From Tritrichomonas musculus (lineage: Eukaryota > Parabasalia > Tritrichomonadida > Tritrichomonadidae), in assembly GCA_039105265.1 (NCBI GenBank), contig JAPFFF010000005.1:2527501-2591500 (forward strand): a stretch of DNA of 64,000 nucleotides, in the 5' to 3' direction. Below, one piece after another: positions 37,263 through 45,774 of this stretch (position 1 is its first letter; each line of letters opens with the position of its first letter). Made by a program: the position numbers and the translations under genes. The notes beneath the pieces were generated by a model. That model saw only the letters and a list, made by a program, of their open reading frames with translations, was not told the origin of the DNA and ran no database searches.

Positions 37263-38192
37263 ATGTTTAATCAACCAGAACCAAAAAGTTGGGGAGAACT
37301 TTTAAAACAACGTGAAGCAGAAAGGAATCAGCCACCACCTAAAGAAGCATATATTCCTCCAGAAATTACTATTCACAAAGAAGGAGGAATATTCCCAGAT
37401 ACTAACTTTTCACCAGATCCTGATGCTAATCCATCATCTGACAATATAGTTGTTGATACGCATTTTTATTCCAACACATCAATATTTGATGAACAAGAAG
37501 AAAAACCGCGTCCCCATGTTATAGCTCGTGATCATGGAAATGAACCTTTTATATGGCCAATGAAAACCAAATATGAACGTGAACTTGAACAACCTGTAAA
37601 ACAAACCCGGACATCATACCGTGATATTAAAACTCGAGATTTCGACATGATAACAGGAGTTCCTTACGAAAATGGATTTAAATCAACTGTTAAAAGACTT
37701 CTTGACCAAAAAGAAAAATCAAATACTTTCAGAATGAATCGTAGCTTTGATCCAATTTCAAATACATTTCCAACAGACGAATTGGAAACAACACGTTTAA
37801 GAGATGAAGCACTTGCTCATCAAGCCACAGTGACAGCTCATCTCGAAAAAATGCCAAAAACACTCCAAAGATCTCAAAATGGAACTTTGAACATAATAAC
37901 TGGTGAATGCACAGATGATAACTCATTATCAGCAATAAATGAATTTCCAAACTCATCAATAGCTCGAGGACAGAATAGATGGGCTCGTGAAACAGAAATT
38001 ATTAACACAAGACAAATACAAAAAAATAAGGAAATTGAAAGAGTTGGATGCCGCTACAATAATGGGAGAGAAAGAATGCTGAGAGATTTTAATATTATAA
38101 GTAACGCTGAAGAATCTCATACAATGGATGTTTCTGTAAAGCACAAGCCTTCTGTTTGGCAGTGGTGCCAATCTGAAAGATTAGATACATAA
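37263..38192 (+). CDS. soluble protein with repeated D-F-x-I-I/M-x-G-like motifs, unknown function
   Basis: The 309-residue protein is Pro-rich at the N terminus and then charged. Three short related motifs stand out: RDFDMITGVPYENG (about 124), LNIITGEC (about 209) and RDFNIISN (about 277). Such phrases recur in several flagellum-associated proteins of protists, so an axonemal or cytoskeletal role is possible, but I cannot name the family. The original 3' flank was only about 90 bp before the transposon insertion at 38292. Confidence 0.65.
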   Translation: MFNQPEPKSWGELLKQREAERNQPPPKEAYIPPEITIHKEGGIFPDTNFSPDPDANPSSDNIVVDTHFYSNTSIFDEQEEKPRPHVIARDHGNEPFIWPMKTKYERELEQPVKQTRTSYRDIKTRDFDMITGVPYENGFKSTVKRLLDQKEKSNTFRMNRSFDPISNTFPTDELETTRLRDEALAHQATVTAHLEKMPKTLQRSQNGTLNIITGECTDDNSLSAINEFPNSSIARGQNRWARETEIINTRQIQKNKEIERVGCRYNNGRERMLRDFNIISNAEESHTMDVSVKHKPSVWQWCQSERLDT

Positions 38193-39099
38193 CAATATTT
38201 TTTTTTATGATTTTGTGGATTAAAATATTGTATATTTTTTGTTTAATAAAAGGCAACCTAAAAATATGTAAAAATTTTTCTTTGAATTTTTATATGTGGG
38301 TAAACTTCTAATAACGTATTTTTTTTTTATTTACTTCGCTTTTTTATCACCATAAAATGAATTTCATTCAAAGAAAACATAAAATAATTTTCATATATTG
38401 TTTCTAGTTTTTTTTATACAATATAAAATTGATGTATCTTTATAATTCAAATATGGATTTATTATTGACATTTCAATTTCTAATATGATATAGGAATTAA
38501 TTTTTTAAATATAATTAGAAAATTTAATTTTTAATATATTTATTAAGTGATATTTAATAAATATAAATAAAATATGAATATATATGCTAATTAATATAAT
38601 TTTGGGCATCTGATATATATCTTGGAAAATATTCAATATTATGTACATATTATTGCATAATTAATTAAATTATTAAAATAGATAAAATAATTCATAATTT
38701 TGATAAGTCATATTCCGCCATTTTTGAGATTTTTTTAATTTAATAGTTACCATTAACTTTATTTATATTTATCTTAATTAAATAGTGACATTAGTACATA
38801 TATTTATATATATATTTAAGTATAAATAGAATTTGAATTAAATTTATTTTAGAAACAAATTAATTAAAGCCTTAATTAAGATAAAAGCAACTCTTTCCTT
38901 AATTAGTAATAAAACAATTTGGTCAAATAATTCACCTATCGTAAAGAAAAATCGTTATTTGTTTTAACTTTAGGTGAAATTTTCACCTATCGTAAAGAAA
39001 AATCGTTATTTTGTTTTAACTCTAGGTGAAATTTTCACCATTCGTAAAAAATTTTGTTTGGAAGAAACTATTAAAAAAATAGTTTTATCTCTGTTCTAA
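38193..39099. other. 3' flank of the 37263-38192 gene and 5' part of the Myb-P transposon
   Basis: Positions 38193-38291 are host flank ending in the TSD copy GAATTTTT. From 38292 the transposon begins. Its AT-rich 5' non-coding region carries the 51-52 bp direct repeats at 38931-39052. Confidence 0.6.
38931..39052 (+). repeat. 51-52 bp direct repeats with inverted ends upstream of the Myb-P gene
   Basis: Two copies start at 38931 and 38982, and a partial third at 39034. Each begins TTCACCTATCGTAAAG and ends TAGGTGAA, so each could fold through TTCACCTA/TAGGTGAA. TATCGT at 38937-38942 and 38988-38993 resembles the Myb recognition element MRE-2f (TATCGT) of Trichomonas. ATCGTT is also repeated in each copy. 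Confidence 0.8.
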
Positions 39100-42075
39100 A
39101 TGAACCAAAACCAGCAAAATAGTATATTTAAAAAAAATGCTTTTTCTTATATTGAAAACCAACTTAATTTACCAACGGCTTCAATTCCTATAGAAATCTT
39201 AAAAGCAATTGAAGATTTTATAGATGATAAGATCGAATATAAACAATCTTTAAATATTTTTAGTAATTTTGAAATCAGTCCCAATATTATTAGCACAATA
39301 AATAAAATTAAAAATGTAAATGAACTTCCGCTAATTGGCACAGAATCAGAATTTAACAGAAAAAAAAGAAAATTATGGACCGAAATAGAAGACATACGTC
39401 TTGTGGCTGGTGTGATTCGATATGGCAATACAAATTGGAAGATAATTTCTGATTTTGTCGGGAATGGAAGAACCAGAGTCCAATGTTGCCAAAGATGGCA
39501 ACGTACATTAAATCCATCTATTTCAAAATTTTTTTGGACACCAGAAGAAGAAAATAATCTGATTGATTTAGTACATAAATATGGAAATCAATCTTGGTCA
39601 AAAATTGCTTCTCAGTTAGGAAATAGAAGTGATGTGCAATGTAGATATCATTTTGTACAAATGTGTAAACAATCTTGCGTTGGTGTAAATTTAAATTCAA
39701 TTGAAAACAATGTATCTATATTAGCTAATATGATTTCTGATCAAAATCAAATTCAAATTAATACCATAAGTACAGATTTTCAAAACAAACAGCCTGATTT
39801 ATCGCATCAAATGTCATGTGATAACACTTTTCATAATTCCGGTCAATTTCAATCGTTTAATTCAATACCTGATTTATCACATCAAATGTCATATGATAAC
39901 ACTTTTCATAATTCCGGTCAATTTCAATCGTTTAATTCAATACCTGATTTATCACATCAAATGTCATATGATAACACTTTTCATAATTCCGGTCAATTTC
40001 AATCGTTTAATTCAATACCTGATTTATCACATCAAATGTCATATGATAACACTTTTCATAATTCCGGTCAATTTCAATCGTTTAATTCAATACCTGATTT
40101 ATCACATCAAATGTCATATGATAACACTTTTCATAATTCCGGTCAATTTCAATCGTTTAATTCAATACCTGATTTATCACATCAAATGTCATATGATAAC
40201 ACTTTTCATAATTCCGGTCAATTTCAATCGTTTAATTCAGATGAATCATACGATTCGATTGATGATCAAATTTTATCTCTTAAGTCAACAATTGAAGAGC
40301 AATCAGCAGAGATTGATTCTTTATCTGCCCAAAATTCGCAATTAAATAAGCAAATTTCTATACTTAATCTTAATAATAGACGCTTTCAAAAAATTTTAAG
40401 AGATAATAAAAATCATTACAACTTAATAATTAGAAATAAAGATAGAAAGATTAATAATCTGGAACAAATTATGGATAAAATTAATAATAAAGCGAATTGG
40501 CAGCAAGATAAAGAAATAATTCAGCCACATGATATAACTGGTGAGTTTATTAAACAGTTGATTGAAAATTATAACTTAAAACCGAACGGAAGACGCTTTT
40601 CACAGATGTTTTATGATCTTTCATATGTCATGTACTTGCACTCCTATGTAACTTATAAAATTTTGAGGAGCGTTCTTCCTCTGCCATGTGAGCAAAGTCT
40701 AAGGAAAAAATACAATAATAAATTACATTCAACAAAAGAAAATCTTCTTAATTCAGGGCAAATAAAAATATTATTAAGTGAATTCAGGACCGAATTAGAT
40801 TCCTCAAAAGATATTTATGCTACATTAGCCTACGACTCGGCAACAGTGGATGCAGAGAATTCGCGCGATAATAATTTGTTTGTGTTTAACTTACAGCCAC
40901 TGGATGGTACTGTTCAATCTCAGATTTTGCAAATAACCCAAAATGCAACTGGGAGAACTGATGAGCAAATTAGACAAATAATTAATAATATAATTGAAGA
41001 AGGCGAAAAACAAAATATTCACTTTTTGTTTGTAGCGTCTGATGGAGAAAGTGGTACAAATAAAATCCACTCTGATTTTTTTGCATTTGTTGAAAGCTTA
41101 AACACTACGAATTTTGATGAAATCATTGAAGCACTGAAATCATATAAACATTTTTTCCCATCATCCGATTGGTTCCACATAATCAAAGATTTAAGAGGGA
41201 GATTTTCAAAAAACAACATCATAATGTTTCCAAGTGCTCCAGTGTTCAACGCAGTACAGGTAAATGAAATTTTAATGCTACCTGAAATTGTCATTAAAGC
41301 TCAAGGTCAAGCAAGTATGCGTGATGATCTTGCTTTATATCTATTCAAATCTCAAAACTTAAGTGTTCTGGCCGAAAATAACGAATTCTGCTCTTTCTCT
41401 TTTTTATTTCCTTATGTGCTGGTGAATATAGCAATTCAGTCTGATAATTTAAATACAGATTCGAGATATCAATTGATTAAATTAGCGTTTAATGTTATCT
41501 TACTACTTAGACAAAATGCTAAAGGAGTTAGATCTAGAACAAATAAAAAGAGCCCATGTGTAAATGTTCGATTTGCAGAGGAAATTAGTTGTAAAAGAAC
41601 ACTTAATACGCTCTTAGTTCTTGGCTTTGCTATGAAATTTTTCAACCAAAATTTGGAAATTTCTAGATTGTTTACTCACACCGTAGAGTATATTTTCGGA
41701 TATATGAGGCGGTTAACTTATGGCAAAGACAAAGATACAGTTGCAATAAACGCATTGGCAAAGCAACAAATTTCAAAAAGCATTTTAAGGAAATATAATA
41801 TCGAATCTCTTTTTATAAGAGGCCGAGTTAATCTCGATGATGATAATATTGAAAATTTTAAAAAAAATTGGACTTTGGATATCAAAGGAATAATATTCGA
41901 TCAAATTCCACAAGAACTAATTGAATTAATGCATGATGAAATTAATTATAATTCTACAGAAACATCAAAATTGGTAAATTTCATTAATCAATATACTGAA
42001 TCAAAAGTTCCATCTATAAATTCAAGAAAGAGAATAGGAGATTCAATAAGATCACGGCAAAAAGCATATAAATAG
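39100..42075 (+). CDS. Myb-domain / P-element-like transposase fusion
   Basis: The 991-residue protein has two Myb/SANT repeats (about 88-138, KLWTEIEDIRLVAGVIRYG...NWKIISD; and 143-188, FFWTPEEENNLIDLVHKYG). Six identical-looking 25-residue repeats follow (about 232-381), then a coiled coil (about 385-465) and a catalytic-type region (about 475-930). The latter has RRFSQMFYDLSYVMYLHS and LPLPCEQSLRKKY, as in P/THAP9 transposases. Candidate acidic residues are Asp579 (LAYDSATVD), Asp648 (ASDGESG) and Glu863 (VEYIFGYMRR). DWFHIIKDLRG lies between them. The order DNA-binding domain, coiled coil, RNase H-like core parallels P transposase, with Myb replacing THAP. The gene sits inside matched TIRs and an 8-bp TSD and is uninterrupted. 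Confidence 0.8.
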   Translation: MNQNQQNSIFKKNAFSYIENQLNLPTASIPIEILKAIEDFIDDKIEYKQSLNIFSNFEISPNIISTINKIKNVNELPLIGTESEFNRKKRKLWTEIEDIRLVAGVIRYGNTNWKIISDFVGNGRTRVQCCQRWQRTLNPSISKFFWTPEEENNLIDLVHKYGNQSWSKIASQLGNRSDVQCRYHFVQMCKQSCVGVNLNSIENNVSILANMISDQNQIQINTISTDFQNKQPDLSHQMSCDNTFHNSGQFQSFNSIPDLSHQMSYDNTFHNSGQFQSFNSIPDLSHQMSYDNTFHNSGQFQSFNSIPDLSHQMSYDNTFHNSGQFQSFNSIPDLSHQMSYDNTFHNSGQFQSFNSIPDLSHQMSYDNTFHNSGQFQSFNSDESYDSIDDQILSLKSTIEEQSAEIDSLSAQNSQLNKQISILNLNNRRFQKILRDNKNHYNLIIRNKDRKINNLEQIMDKINNKANWQQDKEIIQPHDITGEFIKQLIENYNLKPNGRRFSQMFYDLSYVMYLHSYVTYKILRSVLPLPCEQSLRKKYNNKLHSTKENLLNSGQIKILLSEFRTELDSSKDIYATLAYDSATVDAENSRDNNLFVFNLQPLDGTVQSQILQITQNATGRTDEQIRQIINNIIEEGEKQNIHFLFVASDGESGTNKIHSDFFAFVESLNTTNFDEIIEALKSYKHFFPSSDWFHIIKDLRGRFSKNNIIMFPSAPVFNAVQVNEILMLPEIVIKAQGQASMRDDLALYLFKSQNLSVLAENNEFCSFSFLFPYVLVNIAIQSDNLNTDSRYQLIKLAFNVILLLRQNAKGVRSRTNKKSPCVNVRFAEEISCKRTLNTLLVLGFAMKFFNQNLEISRLFTHTVEYIFGYMRRLTYGKDKDTVAINALAKQQISKSILRKYNIESLFIRGRVNLDDDNIENFKKNWTLDIKGIIFDQIPQELIELMHDEINYNSTETSKLVNFINQYTESKVPSINSRKRIGDSIRSRQKAYK
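39793..40242 (+). repeat. 75-bp coding minisatellite, 6 copies
   Basis: Units beginning CCTGATTTATCACATCAAAT occur at 39793, 39868, 39943, 40018, 40093 and 40168. Only the first differs visibly. Each encodes PDLSHQMSYDNTFHNSGQFQ plus five residues. The near identity suggests very recent expansion. Confidence 0.96.
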
Positions 42076-42606
42076 AGATTAATAAACTTTTTCATAAGAT
42101 TAATAAACAATAATTTTTTTTAATCATTTCATTTTCTTTTAACATAAAATAGATGAATAATAATAACTTTTTTAAAGTTTAAAACCCGGAAAATATAAAT
42201 ATATATATTTCCGGGAATTCAAATATTTATACACGAAAGTCCGGGTAAATGATAATCATTGAAAATTGAGAGTGGGGAGTGCTTATATTTTGTAATAATA
42301 TAATTTTATTTATTTTATATTTATAAAATTTAATAATAAGATTAAAATATTAAAAATATTAAATTAATAAAAAATAATATTATTCGTAAAATTTTTTAGT
42401 TATTTTACACAACGATCATTATATATTCAAATTATTTGAAATTTTAATTTACTTTTATCGAAAAATTCACCGAAATAAAAAACTAACCACTAATAAATTA
42501 CATTTAAAATAAAAAGATAAAAATATGTTTATAATATAAAAATAAAATATTGAAAAATGACTAGTTCACCCACATATGAATTTTTTTACAATTTTTATTC
42601 AAAAAA
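42076..42606. other. 3' part of the Myb-P transposon and promoter of the next gene
   Basis: It includes a hairpin CCCGGAAAATATA.../TATATTTCCGGG (42185-42214), a further CCGGG at 42240-42244, a TATCG next to TTCACC at 42456-42471, AACGAT at 42411-42416, the right TIR ending at 42577 and the TSD 42578-42585. Only 21 bp remain before the next ATG. Confidence 0.6.
42185..42214. repeat. GC-capped hairpin
   Basis: CCCGGAAAATATA and its near-exact reverse complement (one-base bulge) flank a short AT loop. It lies about 110 bp after the transposase stop and could act in 3'-end formation. The role is inferred. Confidence 0.6.
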
Positions 42607-44139
42607 ATGAAGCAGAAGAAAAAAGACCTAAAAGCACAGATAAGCGACATCCAAAAAGAAATTCATATATATGTTCAAAGTAATCGATCTTCAACATCAG
42701 ATGCATCACAATTAAATGAGAAACTTCAAGAAAAAATAAGATTATTAAGAAATACTAGAGAAATTGAATCAAAATTATTAAATATTGCTGAATTAAGAAA
42801 GCAAAGCAACCCTAGTCAATATATCATTACTAATTCCAGAGAACAACTTCAAAAACTTAACGAAGAAAATAAAAATATAATAAAACAATTAACAATTGTT
42901 AAAAACGAAATTGATCAAAAAGAAAAAGAAAATAGCAATTTATTGATATTTAGAAATACATGCATTATTGAGGAAATGGCGGTTCGTTCATATAATATAG
43001 ACACAGTTTCAGACAAATTGGGCAAGCCTAATTATGAGAACCTTTTTAAAGATGAAGAAAATGCGCTAGATTTAGCAGATTTTATATTTAATAACCCATC
43101 CTGCGATATATATACTTTCTGTTCTATTATTCATTCGTTATTTGATGCAGATGATACAACCAAAATTTTCATTCAAAAATATAATGAAAATCAATCAAAG
43201 TTAGAAAAAATTCTTCCAAGACTTCTTCGTTTTTATCCTTCGATTTTTGCTGACAGATCAAGTTTTCTTTATCGTTGCGGTTTTGAAATCCGTGAAGACA
43301 TTATACAAAAAGCTCAAAACGAAATCAAAACTTCTTTATCTGGATCAATTACTAAGTTTTCATCGAAAAATGGAAATATTCAACAATTAAGTTCCATATT
43401 CAACGACAAAATTACATATAAATCATTTGTACAGCCTAAAAATATATTCACATCATCTTTGTATACTGACGATGAAATTACTGATGTTTTTATATTATTT
43501 TCAAATTTAGTTTTCGGATTGTTTAAACCAGAATTTATGATTCGAGATAATTTTGAAATAATAAAACCACAATTTATGAAGGATATTATTGATATTGAAA
43601 GGATATCTATGTTTATTATATCTGATTTACAAAAGATGATTGATGAAAGCAGTGGAAAAGATGATAAAAATATTATTTTACTTTTAACAAGAATTAAAAA
43701 TATTCGGGAAAATTTGAAAAAAAAGAAAAACTTTTTTGCTGCAAGTTTTTTAACATTGGCAAAAGTAATTGAAAATACTTTTAAAGATTCAAGAATCAGC
43801 AATTACAATGAAAAATATGGTAGACTAATTCACGACTCTGAAATGGATATAATCGTTGAAAAAGAAGAATTAATGAATGATCTTAAAAACGGCTCAACAC
43901 CAAATATTAGCAACACTCAAATAGATGCAAATCAAAGATTGTTTTATCTTGTTCCTTATCAAAACCGAAGCTTACTTGATAAGAAAAGAAAAGGACTTTT
44001 GATTCCATTTCGTGATTATTATGAAACAGCTTTACAATATATTGGATTAACAATGCCTTATCAGCGTCCAATTGGTCCAAAATCAATTGATATTAATCTA
44101 TTTCGTGAGTTTGCTGTAATGGCACAATACGGTAAGTAA
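42607..44139 (+). CDS. protein with N-terminal coiled coil and helical domain, function not recognised
   Basis: The 510-residue protein is Lys/Glu/Gln-rich and coiled-coil in residues 1-120, then a helical globular region with segments such as FRNTCIIEEMAVRSYNI and ALDLADFIFNNPSCDIYTFC. The last 60 residues contain RLFYLVPYQNRSLLDKKRKG and LQYIGLTMPYQRPIGP, which look conserved-domain-like. I cannot place it. Its start lies 21 bp after the TSD of the Myb-P transposon, so its promoter was probably displaced. Confidence 0.7.
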   Translation: MKQKKKDLKAQISDIQKEIHIYVQSNRSSTSDASQLNEKLQEKIRLLRNTREIESKLLNIAELRKQSNPSQYIITNSREQLQKLNEENKNIIKQLTIVKNEIDQKEKENSNLLIFRNTCIIEEMAVRSYNIDTVSDKLGKPNYENLFKDEENALDLADFIFNNPSCDIYTFCSIIHSLFDADDTTKIFIQKYNENQSKLEKILPRLLRFYPSIFADRSSFLYRCGFEIREDIIQKAQNEIKTSLSGSITKFSSKNGNIQQLSSIFNDKITYKSFVQPKNIFTSSLYTDDEITDVFILFSNLVFGLFKPEFMIRDNFEIIKPQFMKDIIDIERISMFIISDLQKMIDESSGKDDKNIILLLTRIKNIRENLKKKKNFFAASFLTLAKVIENTFKDSRISNYNEKYGRLIHDSEMDIIVEKEELMNDLKNGSTPNISNTQIDANQRLFYLVPYQNRSLLDKKRKGLLIPFRDYYETALQYIGLTMPYQRPIGPKSIDINLFREFAVMAQYGK

Positions 44140-44215
44140 AAAAAATTTTTTTAAACATCAAAAATCAAATTGAATAAATAACTGTTTTATATATATGATA
44201 TATAATACATTACAA

Positions 44216-44794
44216 TCATTTCACAAGTGATTCGTTTATCTTTTTAATAAACAATTCTTTTGATTCTTCATTCGATGGAAGTGTTAAAATATTAGGATCT
44301 GACGTAAAGCTAAAATCTTTTTTACAATTATTGAGAAGAAAATCCAAGTTTTGCTTTCTTGTAGTAAAAATTGTTGTATATGGTATATTTTGTGAATTTA
44401 CTTGATTTATAATGCTTTTCATTGATGAAAATAAGCCCAAACCTTTTGACTCAATTCTGCCATACTCATCAAAATATATTAATGGGGATTTATTAAATTT
44501 CACATTGTTATCAATAAGATTTTTAACAGAGACTATTGTATTATTGTCAAATTTAAACATGTTTGGATCATCTGGTGTAATTCGTTCTTTTAGTCGAACA
44601 AAAGGAAATTGGTACTTCGATTCATTTATACTTAAAATTAAATCATAACCTATACGTTCTTGATTCTTATAAATGCATTCTTCTATAAATCCAATACGGG
44701 GAATATCATTTTTTAATAATTTCAAGAATTGATTGATAAAAGTTGTTTTACCTGATTGAATTGGTCCAATAACAATAAAATGTGATTGTGACAT
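44216..44794 (-). CDS. THEP1/NTPCR-like nucleoside-triphosphatase
   Basis: The 192-residue P-loop protein has Walker A GPIQSGKTT (residues 10-18). IGFIEECIYKNQERIGYDL corresponds to the GFyT.E.r..g.R.GFdiv block of THEP1-type NTPases. The Walker B-like LIYFDEYGRIESKGLGLF matches the DEiGkmE motif. The family hydrolyses NTPs with low specificity and its cellular role is unclear. I start at the ATG at 44794; the codon before it is TTG. It is divergent from the DEAD-box-like gene. Confidence 0.75.
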   Translation of the reverse strand: MSQSHFIVIGPIQSGKTTFINQFLKLLKNDIPRIGFIEECIYKNQERIGYDLILSINESKYQFPFVRLKERITPDDPNMFKFDNNTIVSVKNLIDNNVKFNKSPLIYFDEYGRIESKGLGLFSSMKSIINQVNSQNIPYTTIFTTRKQNLDFLLNNCKKDFSFTSDPNILTLPSNEESKELFIKKINESLVK

Positions 44795-44920
44795 CAAATT
44801 AAAGCAAGTGAATATTTAATTAAATTGATTAAAATTTGGTTAACAAATCTTTATTTAACCAATTTTTTTAAATAACGTCTAATTTTTTCATTGGGCCATT
44901 TATTTAATTCTTTTTTTTGA

Positions 44921-45634
44921 ATGACAGAGGACTCTACAAATGACAATTTAAGTGATGTTAAGCTTTTTCATTCTTTCGTTCCTCATAAATTTCGACTTTT
45001 AACATTAATTGGATTTATTCGAACTCATTTAAATGATAAAATCGTTGTTGCATGCTGCAATAGTGGCGTTACAGAATTTCTTAAATTACTCATCAGTTCT
45101 CCTAACTTTATCGATATTCGTTGTGATGCTGTTCATGGAAAACAAGATGAGAAGCATCGTCAAGATTCAATTAAGAGATTCAACAGTGGTGAAGTTTCTG
45201 TACTTATAGGAACATCACTTCTGCTATCAACCATTAAAATTGACAGACCAACATGGCTTATTCATTATGACATACCAAAAGAAGTTCCTGAAGAAATACA
45301 AATTATTAAAAACATTCATCCAGAAAAATTTTTACTTTTCATTGATGAATCTCAGAAAAAATATCTTGATCTTCTTAAACAAGTCAAAATTGTTACTAAA
45401 GAAATACCTCATGACCCAAAGAAGGTCCCACCAATTCAAGATAAAATTATAAAAATAACAAATGACAAAAATCATTTATTATATATGGCATCACAGAGTG
45501 GATATCGTGGACTTATACAAACATATGTTAATCACGAAAATAATGATATTTTCAATGCACGTGAATTAAATGTACTTGATGTATCTATTAACTTTGGTAT
45601 TAAATATCCACCAAAGCTTCAATTGTCAAAATAG
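44921..45634 (+). CDS. Has1/DDX18-like DEAD-box paralogue reduced to the second RecA lobe
   Basis: The 237 residues match only the C-terminal half of Has1/DDX18-type helicases. HSFVPHKFRLLTLIGFIR opens RecA2, followed by VVACCNSGVTEFLKLL, then VHGKQDEKHRQDSIKRFNSG. The family's C-terminal extension follows (LYMASQSGYRGLIQTYVNH...SINFGIKYPP). Motif V (usually TDVAARGLD) reads TSLLLSTIKID. Motif VI (HRVGRTAR) is missing. The whole RecA1 lobe with its ATP-binding and DEAD motifs is absent, and only 126 bp separate the start from the upstream gene. It cannot be an ATP-driven helicase. An adaptor role in pre-ribosomes or a decaying duplicate are the options. Confidence 0.8.
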   Translation: MTEDSTNDNLSDVKLFHSFVPHKFRLLTLIGFIRTHLNDKIVVACCNSGVTEFLKLLISSPNFIDIRCDAVHGKQDEKHRQDSIKRFNSGEVSVLIGTSLLLSTIKIDRPTWLIHYDIPKEVPEEIQIIKNIHPEKFLLFIDESQKKYLDLLKQVKIVTKEIPHDPKKVPPIQDKIIKITNDKNHLLYMASQSGYRGLIQTYVNHENNDIFNARELNVLDVSINFGIKYPPKLQLSK

Positions 45635-45774
45635 TATCTTTTTTTTTGTAGATTAGTATTTTTATTATATTCGTAAACAAAATCTACTTGCATTTAAAAA
45701 AAATATTTATATCATGTTTTTTTTTTTTTTTTACTTTTATTATAAAAATTAAATTACATTAATATTTTTAAAAT
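45635..45774. other. convergent intergenic spacer
   Basis: Contains a T-run at 45717-45733. Nothing else seen. Confidence 0.5.

Larger units (their letters stand above)
38292..42577 (+). mobile_element. Complete transposon encoding a Myb + P-element-like transposase, 4,286 bp
   Basis: The left end ATATGTGGGTAAACT starts at 38292. The reverse complement of the right end, ATATGTGGGTGAACT, ends at 42577; they match at 14 of 15 positions. The flanks GAATTTTT at 38284-38291 and 42578-42585 are an exact 8-bp duplication, the length made by P elements and hATs. The single gene inside (39100-42075) encodes a transposase-like protein. Without the element the two neighbouring host genes would be about 120 bp apart, which is normal for this genome. 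Confidence 0.87.

Noticed and set aside
24421-38192. Operon-like functional cluster
   Set aside because: The genes are on both strands with unrelated roles, and spacing is that of a compact protist genome.
39818-40345. 175-codon frame within the Myb-P transposase
   Set aside because: It is the second frame of the 75-bp repeat and encodes only the repeated peptide.
44130-44139. Possible 5' splice site (GGTAAGTAAA) at the end of the 42607 gene
   Set aside because: No branch-point/3' splice motif of the trichomonad type (ACTAAC...ACAG) follows in the 76 bp before the next gene, and the stop codon is directly there.
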